Assembly (NCBI GenBank): GCA_963514095.1
Contig: OY741271.1
Coordinates: 23,758,119-23,822,118, forward strand
Source of the DNA: Eutrigla gurnardus
Lineage: Eukaryota; Chordata; Actinopteri; Perciformes; Triglidae
Direction: 5' to 3'
Length of the DNA: 64,000 nt
In this document: one piece after another, positions 45,272-59,000 of the stretch
Layout: each line of letters opens with the position of its first letter
Numbering within the stretch: position 1 is the first letter of the stretch
Position numbers and translations under genes: made by a program
The notes under the pieces: generated by a model
What the model saw: the letters and a program-made list of their open reading frames with translations, nothing else
What the model was told of the DNA's origin: nothing
The model's database searches: none

Positions 45272-48200
45272 CAGTATTAGAATAAAAAGTTGATTATCAT
45301 TGTCTGCATTGAAAGGGAAAGGTTAGACGAACTGGGATTTCACGTTAAAAAAGGGAACTCGAGTCTTAAAATCGGACATTGCAGGGAGTTGCGCGAGGCT
45401 CTTCCTCCACCTACTCGCTTCCAAACGGGAAGGAATGTGAGCCAACAACACGAGACTTTGAAGGGAAATGACCTCACCAGAACTCGGGGGATATGGCCTC
45501 CCGACCCCCTCCCACTGGTGCTTGCTACTGTTTTGTTTGCGTTTTAAATTGTTTTCTTCCTGAGCCATGTCTGGGGAACAAACTCTCCCCCTCTACAAGT
45601 TTTAAAATGTTTTGTTTTCCATCAAAGCGTCACTCTTTTGTTTGGCCTGATCAGCGTTACCTTGCCGAAGGGCCCCGCGCCGGCGTTGGAGCTGAAGAAG
45701 CCACTGAAGCGGCTGGCGGCGCGGTTCTTCCAGCTGTCGGGACCGGCCCCGACGCCGGGCAGCGAGCCGCCGGTGGTCTGTCCCAGAGTGTCCGGCGTAG
45801 GAATATTGGTCTCTCCGAGGAACTCCGTCATGTTCTTCCTCCGTCGAGCCTGACCCTGCAGAGGCACAGAGAAACATTCACAGCTTGTTAAAAAAAATAA
45901 CAATTAAAGGACGTAAGAAAAAAACACAGACTGGCTTGAGCGATGACCTCAAAAGGGGGAAGGATAAATGTTTCCAGAGAGATGGAAAGAGACAATGAAG
46001 GAAAGAGAGAAATATACAAGGACAGGACAAACAGGAAATCAGAGGGGAATTCTGTGCGAGGGATGACATCAGCACCTAATGATCAGACACAAACAGGAGA
46101 GGGAAGGAGCGCCACTTCCTCGCGGTGAAATCTCATTACATCACAAGGAGCGGGCGGGCGCTTGTTCCATAAGAACAGACGGGCCCGAGCCTGGCCATTG
46201 TCCCCCCCTCCATTGTTACCCTGTCAGCAGGCCCTGCCGCGCACCCTCACCCATGCAATCTCTGTCCACTTTACGAGCAGCAGCGAAGGCAAACAAACAG
46301 GGGCCGCCTCGGTATCTGAGGAAGCAGTTGTTTTTGCCGTTAAAGTGAGGAATCTGCTGGTGAGAGTCGGACCGCTGACCCCCTTCAACCACAGTGACAA
46401 GGAACTTACATTCCAGGACACCGACACTGTTGCTGAAACCGACCGGCCATTCCAATGAAATTCCTCCCCCCCCCCCCCTACACACACAATGCGATCAAAG
46501 CTGCTATGTTGTTGTCGTGTAGGTCTGGTTCCCAAAGTAGTCGTCCAAAAACAAAACATGTACAACAACACGGGGAAATGACACATGGTGAAATTAATGC
46601 TTATTTAGCATTTAGCAACACAGCTTCACTCATGACGGACCGTTTTAAACAAAAACGTCTCAAAATCATCAGGAAACCAACCGAATATTGAAACAAAAAT
46701 ACATAATCTAAGGCAAAAAAAACATGCAAGAGAGGAGTTTGCAGATTTCGGTTACAACCTGAACCAATCAGAATGTAGCTCAACATGAAGCCTGCAAAGC
46801 ATTTGCCTCTAAATGATAGCTGTAAGTGTGTGGTCGTAAACTGAAATATGAGCATTAGGAACATTTCTGTCAGCCCCTCTCCCCCATCAGGCGCATTAAG
46901 AGGCAGGCTACACTGTTTATAAGGTGCTTAGTGCGATAATTCAGCTCAAACTGTAAAGTTGAGATAAAAGTCCAGCTTTGATTAAATGGAGACAAACTAG
47001 CAGTCTGGATAAACTCATGAGGTTTTAGCATCTCAGCTCCCACAAGTAAACAGCTTACATAACACTTTAGATAAAGACTTATCAAGGTATATAAATTGTG
47101 GCGTGTATATGTAACAAAATGAAATGTAAATATTAGGAATAGCTCTAGTGAAATTGTTCTGCGTTGGACACGTTCCCATTTTAGGGAAGAACGTGCCCGG
47201 ACCTTTGTGAAAGCACTCAACTAGAGTAAAAGCGTACAAGTGGCCGGTGCAGGGTTGCGTAACGAGATAGTAAATCTGAGTGGGGGGTCCTGCAGGTTTT
47301 CTACTCCTTTTATCTTCTTTTTTTTTTTTAAATGATGATCACCAAAGAGGAGAGTGATTTAACTGCAAACAGACAAACCGGCTTTCAAACAAAAACCAGA
47401 GTGAAATGAGACCAATTTGACGTCGTTGCAGCGAAAGCGAAACGAGCCATTTAGGGATTTTTTTTTTTAAAAGAGGACAAAAAAAATCAGGGCCCAACTG
47501 GTCAAGGACACAGGTGTCAGGAAGTGTTGAGTCTCCCTGGACAAACAGGGGGAAAGCCTGGACCCTGAGACCACCGGGCCAAAGTGAAACCTGCTTGGTT
47601 TCAGTCTTTCAGTCCACACATCACTTAAAGACAAATCTGACAAAACACTGCAGTTGGCAAATAATAAAAAACACATGAATATGACTTTAACAAGAAATGA
47701 GCGTCTCAAAGGCAGAAAGACGAGGCCAGGAAGTTGTTATTGAAAAGGACAGAGGGACATAGAAGCCACCGACCGTTTCCCACCACAACAACAGTGCTCA
47801 CCATTGAAGCCAGAGGCATGTCAAAAGTAACAAAAACCATCCTAATCCTTCAATTGGATTCATGGATCGCAGCCCATTCTGGAACCAGCTGCTGCTCTCT
47901 CTCAACTTCTAGCCTCGTCTCTCTCTCTACATCCACCGTGGAAACATCCGTCCGGGTCCCGAAGAATCAGCCCACGATGCCGAGCGACAACGGTTCAACG
48001 CCGCCGCGTTGTCACTGTCCCATCGGGAGAGGACTTGTGTTGAACTTCACTGGGTCTCGGGAGCGTCCCGTTCCAGCTGACGGGGTCCGGGGTCTGCGGT
48101 GTCTGGCTGGCGCGTCCTGCCGTGCTTCCCCTTTGAACCGGGACGTATCTCTGTCCTGTCCTGCTGTCCAAACAGTCAGTGGTTGCATTTCATACAGACA

Positions 48201-51200
48201 CTGGCCTGAAGTCATAGCAACCAGGAGGATCCTGCCTCATTGTGTCAGGCAGGAAAGAGGAGGCAGGGCCAGGGGGGGGGGGGGGGGGGGGGAGGAAAGC
48301 TGATCTGAATATTTGGAGGCGGAGTCAGGGTGACAGCTTGTAGGGAGCTCCCTCGTCCAAACACACTTCCTGCTGCTTCTTTGGGTCAATCTCAACAACT
48401 AAACCACTCACTGCTTACGGAAGATTTCCATCCTCCAGAGCAATTAACCTGCTTAAAAACCGGGAAAATTACAGGTTGACTGTAAACACATCGCATCTGA
48501 AGTCGCTCCACTATTATTTGCGTTATCTCACATCACTGTTTTGCCTGGAGACCTCCCGAACAATGCCACGCTGGCTGGCCAAAACAAGGAACAAGAAATG
48601 CCCAGATAATGACCAAACGGGAAATTCCCTTTGTTTACTTGCATGCTTCAGCACATTTAATAAGCTGCTTATCCCCCTTAGATAAGCACAAACAACAGCA
48701 GCTCCTCCAGGAGAAAAGTCAAACGTCAACTCTGTAGAAACCACTTAGTTAGTCGCAACCATTTAGAGAATCCATTAATCATTTTTCTTCTTTAATCTGC
48801 AGTTCCAGCTTAAAAAAAAAAAAAAGTATCCGTTATATATCTTTATAAACTAAATATGTTTGGGTTTTGGACTGTTTTTTTCACAATGTATTTGACATTT
48901 CAAGGAACTGAAAGATATAAAACCAATAATAGATAATAAAAATAATGGCTGTTGAAGCCCCGAAGACATTTCTAGTCATTTCAATCAGTCGATTATTATA
49001 ATTATTATTTCCGGAGCCAATAAACACTAAAAATAATTGACGTCAGCCCATGCAAATACACCCTCATAGCAAACACCGGGCCGCTCTGCGTCGTGTCTGC
49101 CTAACTAATTATGTTTACAAGGTTTCCCTTGCGCCTCCTGTGTAAACGTGTCAGTCAGGACGGAGAGGGCAGCCAGATCCGGAGCGCTCGTTGGAATAAA
49201 GCCACTCGCTGTGGGCGACTAGTCCAGTCAGGCTAACGATATCAAACCCTGTGTCCCCTCACAGCCTTATCTTATCGCCGGGGGTTTGTGGCATTAACCT
49301 TGGCCTGGAAAGGAGAAAATCTTTAAATGGGAAGGGACTGTATTAAAATAAGTGGTGACAAAGAAAGAGCAAAGAGACCCCCCTCCCTCCTGTTTCTGCC
49401 CCATGCTACTGCCTTTATGTTAGTCAAGTGATAACAACTCCCCTTGATCAGGTGGGTTGATTAACGATGGGAAAACAGCGTGACACTGACCTTCCTGAGG
49501 GCCTGGACACACACACACACACACACACACAACCAGGAAATAGAAACTTAAATAAAACCCCCGGCGGTCGACACACTGCAGGGTTTCAAGGCCCTTTCAG
49601 TTCCAATAAAGAAGACCTGATGTAACGGTGACACACAAAGAGGAGCCCGAGGTGAGAGATGAGAGTTGACAAAACAATGCTGCATTTACTTGACCCCCAT
49701 CCTGGTCATCGGCCGACAGGATGGAAACGACATAGAAACAAACCGTTAATTAGGTCAACAGTTAATCAAGCTTAAACATATAAGGGTCACAACAAACGGC
49801 AATTTTTCCGTGTGGAACCATTGCTTCATCATTTAGTATGAAAAACATCAGAAACGAGTGGGAACCTGTCTGTTATCTGACATCTTCAGAAAGCATTCTT
49901 TGCTTTTATAAAAAAAATAAATACAGATTATGATTCAAAATAACCCCAAATGTTCCTTTTTGATCGACTCATTGTTGCACCTCTGAAACACATGAAGAAA
50001 ATCTTCTGTATCAAACACTTCACCAGTCCGAGCTCCGCAAACAGCCGCGTCAGCAGATGTCTCACCTGACAGTCGGCCGGCGTCGGTTTCGTCTCTGAAG
50101 GAGGTGACTCGGGGATGTCTGAGTCCACATGCAGCAGGTCCCAGCTGCGCCACGATGACAAACGACCGAAACGAACCATTTCCACCCCCCCGAGAAAGGA
50201 AATCAAAAAATCCCCCAAATCCTCAGATACTAAAAAGGTCTGAGTCAACAAAAGAAAAGGCATAGAGGTTCCAAAAGTCAAGAAGAATCCATTTCCAGGA
50301 AATCACAACCAGGACCGAAGTGCAGAATCATCGCAGCTCCTTGACAGCAGCCTCCCTGATCCTGCAGACTCTGTGCACCGCGGGCCAACGGTCACACACA
50401 ACAATCATAAAAGGTGCGTGTGTGTTCACCCTGCAGTAATCTCCACCTTTAGGCATCAGGGGAAGTTCTTTGTCTTTACACACACACACACGTTTCCAGC
50501 CTTCTCAGCATATAGCTCCTCCCACACCATATGGGGAATAAATTATAGTCTCCCAGCACCTCATATAATTAGTTTAATTAGAGTGCGTGCTTAAAAGACA
50601 CACAAGTCTTCTTGGATTCATAGTGTAGCTTATTAAATTTCCCAAAAAGTCCCAAAACTGAGTGATTGAGCAATATATTGAAATATAATATACTTAAGGG
50701 TGGTGTTTAATATCAATTAATATGTTTAATTTAAAAATAATGAATTAAATATAACAAAATAGACGATCCCAAACCCTAAAATCATCTTAAATCTTCACAG
50801 AAATTGATTGAAAATAGTCGCAGCTTAATTTACTGATGACTGACTAATTGAACCTGTTATACTACAGATTGGAAATTAGCCACCAGGCTATAATCTCATG
50901 TATTTACATTTAAAAAAAGTTTGTACAGAACACTTTCATGAATCACGTATAAACTCACCTGAAAACGTCTTATTATTTACGTTAAAGGTGCTTCTGTCAT
51001 CTACGATGCACACTTGAAACTCGGCATGTGGAGTCTTATATTTATGCCAAACACCTTATCACCCCAACGGCAGACACTTCTCACTCTATTAACAAACTGT
51101 ACCGACTGTTGTATGGGACACCTCATGTTTGGGCTCAATGAAGCCCCCGTGTGACCGCCGCTGATTCACCCATTGTCATTCAAAGTGGCTCCGTGTTAAT

Positions 51201-51865
51201 CGACATTGTGCCCATTGTGAGCTCTCAGAGGCCCAATAGTGAGAGGAGAGGAGGCTTGTTGGATGCGATAGCCGGCCGAGGAACAATCTCCACGCATTAA
51301 CATCCACGGTTGTGTAATGCAGATGGGCCCCGGTTTGAAAAAAAAGAGGAAATAAATAATGACAAAGCTTCTGCCGAAACGTCTTCCGCCTTCCCTGAAA
51401 CAAAGCTGCTGAACTCCACGAATACAACATCATTCAAAGCAGATTTGGTGGTTCAGGAGGAAAAACGACACGCTTTCTACGTCATCATGGCGTCTGCAGC
51501 CCTGAAGCCTTTCTGGGGTTTTGGTCAGCAGCTGTTTCCTTGTTATTTCTCTTCTGTCTACGACATTACAAACCCTTCTCCCCACCAGCAGCAAAACTTT
51601 CTTACTGTCATCATCAATTAATCTGCAGATCATCGTCAGCAATCCGTTGTTTGATCCTTAAATCACTTCATTTCACACAAGACACATGAGAAGCTGTTTG
51701 AGAAGGGTTTTTCATCGTTAGTGAGGATAAAACACCCGGGTTTAAGTAACGATACCAACAAAAAAACAATACTTTTTTTTTTTACATCCTCAATCGCGAT
51801 CCAATAATTCTGCCTAAATAAAATCTTGATTGATCTAAAGATGGGAGGAATTACCTGATGATCAA

Positions 51866-51922
<57 letters not shown>

Positions 51923-54900
51923 GTGTATTGAGGTCTCGAATATATAGGGGTTTCCCTGCTGTGATGGAGGAGTGCATTCTGGGAAGCCTGAGCTTCTGAC
52001 ACACACATGGAGGATCCATTACCTGACATTAACTCCCTGGGAAAGCCAAAACCATCCGACTGCAAACTGATCCTGGATCAGTCTGGATCAAACCGATCTG
52101 ACGGGGAAGCGCTTTACCCCGTCACATGTTTTTTTTTTTTTTATGTATTTAATGTATTTGCTTTTGATCCGTTTTAACGTGGTGTTCGGCGTGCTGTAGC
52201 AACTGACGGCGGCGTGTTATGTAACAGCTGACAGAGAGCGTACTGCATGTACTTTATGTTACGTCACGCGGTCCCAGACGGTCCACTTATGTTTATGATG
52301 ACCGTAAAAACAGACAGTTTCTGTTCTCAGGAACAGGAAAGACGAAGCTGGCTGAATCACGTATGTGGGCATTTCTTTAGAAAAAAAGCTGCTGTGATAT
52401 GAGAACAGTAATGCAGATATGTTTCAGGTCCCCTGTGTGTAAATGTCTTGTTTTTCCTCCGACCCGACGTCACATTGCTATGGATACGGCTCAAAAACAT
52501 GGTGAGCCCGACACGGATCCCCAGTGACTCCAAAATACCAGCTTAAATTAATCCCAACCACTACGCTGTAACCATGAGAAACCATGTATTTTTAGTTTTT
52601 AAATTAACGCTGCAGCGTGGAAGAGCTCTCATCCACTCAACGATGGACAATACAAATGTTGAATTCACCTTTTGATGTTTTAAATGTGCTTTTCTAAATC
52701 GCACATCGAGCAAAAAAAAAAAAAAAAAAAGAGTTAAAAGTTCAACTTGTTTTCAGATCAGCTGATCCGCTGCTGATATTGTGAGCGGTGCTTTGTGGGA
52801 ACTATCAGCAAAGGTTGGAATGCGTCTTTGACCAATCTGAGAGCTTGGCAGAGCCTCCCCGTTGTAAAATAATCAATCTGGATCATCAAAGCTCTCTGCA
52901 GCCTATCACAATGCTGCCAGGGCCCATAAAATGTATCATGCACACAATAATAAACTTGAAATACCCTCGTTTAAACGACAGAATAACTCTATAGAGGAAA
53001 AAGGAGGGGGCGGGGCTTGGCTGCGTTCCCCACCAGAAGCCTGGCACAAGCCGCTGCCATGCCGGGCCGTGGATCCGGTCACTAGGCAAATATCTGAACT
53101 TCTTTGGGCAAAGGGCCTCGATTCCACACAAAAAAAAAAAAGCAGAAACGCATGCGTTTTTTTTTATGGCAAGTGCCAAAGCTGCTGCCATAGAAACGCA
53201 GCGCCCACATGTCCAAGTGGAGCTTTTGTCCTGCAAATAACTTTCATAAAATATGGGCTGGCACCCAACGTGGATCACAGGGCTTCGGCTGTCTGTTACA
53301 GACCAAAGTATCCCCTTCAGTGAGCTCTTATGAGGGTCCAACATGGAGGTCATTTATGGGTCACACCAACGAGTTCCAGACAGAGAAATGTAGGGGAGTT
53401 ATTTTCATTTTATGAATATTTGTGTGAGAAACGGAAGGCGGCAACGCTGACGAGCATCTATAATTATGAAGGTAATAAAATAATAATAACCCAGACGCTC
53501 CGTAGTCTGAACCAAGATGGCAAACTGTTGTGAAATGTTCACGTCAGACACGAATTATTACTCAATATCACCTAATATCTCATTGAAACAATCCACAATC
53601 CTTAATAATACAAACGTTCATTAAAAAAGCTTAAAGCTCTATTAGTGCAATTCAAGTTTCCACATCACACACCTGTAAGTGTGTGCAAAACTAATATTTA
53701 TAATGATTATGAAGATATATTGCGTGTGAAGAAAGCTTTCTAGAGTTGCAAATTCATTTTCTGCTGACTCATCAATGACTCAGCTGATTGTTTTAGACTC
53801 CACAGAAATGTCACTTGTAACTCCATTCAGCCAAAGCACAGCGTTCAACAGTACAGACAACAACAGTCAGAATTCAATGCATTTCTCCACATAATCAGAT
53901 ATTCAGCACATCACTGCCCCCTAGAGGCCGGACGTCGCCCTCTCCACATGCAAGTCAACAACACCCGACAAGGCCTTGCATGCAGCGTGGGGTACGTTGA
54001 CATTCTCTGGCAAACTGCCTTGAGAGGAATTAGAGTGTCAGTCGTTTGACAGCACAAACACAATTAATGAACAATTCACCCCCAGCAACAGGAAACGCCG
54101 TGACTAAAACACCCCCAGCTTCTTCGCTTCATGACGAGCGCGTTCGTGACTTACCGCCACACATGGCAGTAAATTTCCTTTGACCGAGCCTCTACCTGTT
54201 TCCCTGCCCAGAACAAGGGTGACATGAAATCTGAAACACACACACACACACACACACACACGGAAACAAACTCACCTGTAGGTGAGACTTGCCTCGAGGG
54301 TGTTTAACAACCAATGACTAGTTTCCAGCACGTAACAGAGCAGCAGCAACAAGCTAAAAGGCTAAATCTCAACAGCCAAAATGAGAATAAATACACTGAA
54401 TTAACTTAATAATCATTTGTTATTTAGCCATTAAACACTGTGTTGTGTTAAAACATGCATGGGCTAAGAAAATAAGAATATAGAGAAATAAATGCCAAAT
54501 TATTTGCTGATAATTAACATCTATTGACTTCATAAATCGTGGCAAATGTGACAGTACATTGGCTGCATTTATCAATACAAAGTATTGATATCTGCATTGA
54601 TATTGATACTGGCTCTGGTGTATAACAAGTGTTCATTAAATTGAAGCTATAGAGTGTGCTCCAACATGTAATTCATCTTTTTTCGTGGTATTGACGCTAG
54701 TATCAAAATAAAAGAATAAAACGTATGACTCTTGAAACCAGAGTTATTATGATGAATCAGGTTAGAGCAACTCTTACATTGCCGGCAATAACACACGACG
54801 GCGGGTGACAATACAACCGTTCCAAGTAAATATTACTTTGCCAAACACACATCACTCTCCTGGGAACAGATGTTGCTAAGCAACCACTTTGTTCCGCTTC

Positions 54901-55967
54901 TCCTCGGTGACAATATGTGACAATCATGCAGAGGAAGCACTTTCAATTGTAGCCTTTCAAATAACGTCGCTTCTAAAAAAAAAAAAGAGTCAACTGTTGA
55001 ATTGTGTTACTGTTGCAGAGCCAAGTCACTTCAAAATGCAGCGTGAGGAAATAGAGCTCATCATCCTCATGTAATTGATTTCATCATCCTCATTTATAAA
55101 GAATGAATAGGAGGTTTCACCTTCTCCAATGAGAGGGGATTTCTCTGCAGATTGAATATATTTGGATTATTTAGACTATTTGAGGCACATCACATAATTG
55201 TTCTATTCAATAATCCTCTAAACTAGCTTAATTAGCTAGATAAATAGCTAAATACATTATGAGTGACCGACAGTCACACTAGCAGGCTCTACTGGAGGTC
55301 ATCTAGTTAAACAACAACCCAGAGCAGATGCAGCATGCAGATCTGTGACGTATAGAGCCGGCACAATGTGGAAAAAGTAACCAGTAAGGCAAGTTTCACA
55401 TTTTGAATACTCATGAAAACACATTAAAAATAACCCAGACGTTAATAAACGCAAACCCAACAACTACGATGGAACGTTAACATGTTCTTTTTTAAACTTT
55501 CATATGCCTTGGTTTGTTTCTGGACCCCAGGAAGAGCCTTAGTGACGGCTAACCATCCAGATAAAGAATAAAGAATCGCCTCATTATGAACCAGGCACCA
55601 GCTAGAAAAGAGAAGCTTACTTTTGTCTGAAATCAGGGCTCAAAAATTATCTTTGAGAGACGACGACGACGACGACAACAAGAGGTCACATTATGTGCCA
55701 CAACATGAACCTGATGACTGTCCGCCCCGTCTCCATGCTCTACGTTTGGCAGCTTAGTGGATCTGGATCCTGCAGGCCTCCGTCAGCCGCGCCGCGTCCC
55801 ACCTCTCTAACACAACACCCACTTCCTGTAGCTGCAGGAGGAACTCATCCACATACGAGACTCCAGGTCGGGCCGAGTGGAGGAAATGCAAAAGGTCATG
55901 ATTTCTTTTGAGCGAATATTGATATGGCGACGCTATTGCAGGGTTGACTATTTGTGCTTTCACTAAT

Positions 55968-56032
<65 letters not shown>

Positions 56033-59000
56033 AATGTAACCAGGCATCTGCAGTGCAGATAAAGATAAAGGTGATGCAATATGATGAGTTCATCGCTGGA
56101 TTACCACGAGATACTAGCCCAAAGCATCATGGGACAGAAGGAAGAGGCGGTGAAGGGTGTGGCAAAACAGGGTGTGTGTGTGAGAGTGTTTGAACTGGTG
56201 GTGTTTATTTTTGGTTAGATGAGCCTGAGAGACAGTTATGAGCTGGAAGGTCATATCAAATATATATCCCATCGTCCTGTTCGGCCGCGATGCTACTCAC
56301 CAACAGATCGGGGCTTTCTCGGCGTCCCAGAGATCCGTGCTCCACCCTCTCGGTGGCTGGCGTGAGGATGTAGGGGCTCTGACCTCCGGAGGGCTTCATG
56401 TTAGGCAGACTGAGCGACCGCAAGTCCTTCACACTCTGCTCCACCTTCAGCTCGTCACCGAGCCGCGCTGAATGACAAAAGAGAGACAAAACAAGGAGGT
56501 TTGTCTGGGTAACGGAAACATGTAAAAGTGAAAACCCGTCCCTCATTACTCATTTATGATCTGTAAGATTTATCACCGTGTCCAGAAGACTCTAAAGTGC
56601 TTTCTTTTCTATTTTTTGATGATTTTGAAAAGGAGCACCACACCCAAAAGTATTGGGCTCTCTACTTTTTCTCCTAAAAATAAATCCTTTAGCAGGCTCT
56701 CATAAACCTCATAATGTAACGCCAACCGAAACGGCACAATAACAAGTAGTTATGTGATCAATTGTGAGTTAAAAAATACCGATCGTGGCCGCCTTACAAT
56801 GTTTTCAAGCTTAGGGGAGAAAATAGAGGATTTGATTGAAAGTGTGAAAACGACAAAGAGCAGAACCGTAGATCATCCTAACCCTCCGACCACATGACTA
56901 AACAGCTGTGCCCCTCCCCCCCTCCTCTGTGTTTCAGGCTGCATGTAACTGTAACTCCAGACTGCGGTCAAGAGCTGCACGTCGGGAGGGTGACAGTTTC
57001 AAAAGAATAGCAATTAGTCATGGCATAGGAGCTCTTTTATGGAAGGCTTAAAACGGGCCTTTGATCCGAAGACTGCAGCGAATGTGAGTGCAGTGAGCGC
57101 CGCGCAGAGGCACCATTCCCAGTTTCCACTGGGGCATTATGGGAAAGAAAGCTGGCAGAGTCATCACGCTGCTGCTGCTGCTGCTGCTGCTGCTGCGTTA
57201 TTTAGATTCATGGGAAGTCTTAATCACACTTCTGGAAAAAAAACACAGATCCCTTCTAAGGATACAGTCCAGTTTCCCTCCGAGTCAGAAACACGGGCGT
57301 GAGAGGAAACCGGCGTCCGCCATCTGTCCTGCTCAGTCATTGTTTAGGGCGTACAGATAAGAATGGCGTGACGTATAAATAATACACCTTTCCACCAACA
57401 CTTTCTATTTAGTTTTCCTTTCCACGCGTCCGACAGCTGAATGATAATTGGGAATAATAAAAATGATAACATGAATCATCTGCACTTTAAGTCTATGTGT
57501 TACGTTGCATGTTATGTAGGGGTGGGTAAAAATATCGGCAATATATCGCGATACTTTGCTGTACTTTGTCCTTTTTCATTTTATTTGCAATATTTATTCC
57601 AGTGAATTTAATGGGAATTAATAAAATTGAGAGGCTGTTTTGAATGAAATAGTTTTGACTCAATTTGTCCTCTGATCAATACCATCTGATGTACATATAC
57701 AGGTACTTGTGTTTTCATCTTTATTTATATCGCAATATCGTGATATCGTGATACGTATCGTGACCAAAGTATCGTGATACGTATCGTATCGTGAGGTTTT
57801 TGCCAATACTCACCCCTAATGTTATGTGATAGAAATGACCCCAGCAGTTCATCTGATTTGCATAAAGTGAAGGTAAATAAGAATTGATGCTGGACTGTTT
57901 TTTTTAGATGAGTTTGAAAGAAAACATATTTTTTAAAGCTTGAAAGCTTAAACCTGAAGTCTCTCTCTCTCTCTCTCTCTTTCTGCTTTTCTCAGAAGTT
58001 ACTTTTCAGACACAGTCGTCAATCTGCGGCGATAAATCAGGAGTAATGGCTGTTTCTAAGAATTTCCTCTCATATATTTCTGCCTCTCAAAAAGGAACGC
58101 CTTAAAATACATCTTGGATGAGTCCAAACCTGCCACAGTTTTTGCCTCTTTTCTGTCACTGAACCAGCTAAATAAATAGAATATGGCTGGAAATCGTCTC
58201 ACATCTTGGCACATTTTACAATTTCTGCCTGTTTTTTGCTTCTTTTTTTTTTTTTACATCTTAATATTACAGATTTACAGTTTTACATGATATAATGCAT
58301 TTGCAAAATCATCTTTTAACAGATTTACACATATCATCATAATATCTTAAGTGAATATTTTGGCCATGCAATGATAGTATTGAATGAATTAAAACAAAAT
58401 TTAGGAGCAGCAGATACAGAAATACTTTTTGTAATATCTGGGCATACAATAAAACGACTTTCTGGGTTTTCTGGTCTAGACACACTGATTTTATTGCGGT
58501 GTGACTTATTGGAAATTACACAATGATTACTGCAAACGCCTTAAATAATAGAGGACAACTGCAATTTAAACGCCTAAAGAAGGCCACGGATCCTTAGAAC
58601 ATATTCCCCAATGACTCATAATAATAATGCATTCTGTCTAATGGCGCCTTTCAGGGGACTCGAAGGTCAGCTTACATCACACACAAGATCAGCAACAAAG
58701 CACCGGCAAGAAAACACCAATGAAGTCAACAATAAGCCATACAATAAGCAACAAAGCACCGGCAATAAAACATCAATCCGATCAACAATAAGACGCACAG
58801 CAATCAACAAAGCTGGGAGTTAAAACCAGATGCCTCTGCTGCAGTTGAAGCGAGTAAGATGGTTTAAAAAGGAGGCTTTTTTAAGGTTTAAACAGAGGTT
58901 TCGTGGTGCGTTTGTTACCTTTGACTTTGAGGTAGTGTCCTCCAAAACGGTAGGCCTCGAAGTTAAGGGACAGCGGCGTGTTGGACTGATCCAGGAACAA

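Larger units (their letters stand above)
50180..56300 (-). other. plekhg5: plekhg5 intron 5' of the alternative first exon
   Basis: About 6.1 kb. The part next to 50180 should hold the internal promoter. Contains (CA)n at 51868-51920, (CA)n at 54237-54262, a GACA repeat at 55969-56032 and an unexplained open frame at 55754-55900 (- strand). Confidence 0.4.

Noticed and set aside
47734..48303. 189-codon + strand ORF ending in a poly-Gly run
   Set aside because: No domain, low-complexity end caused by the poly(G) run, no promoter or splice support; lies in a plekhg5 intron.
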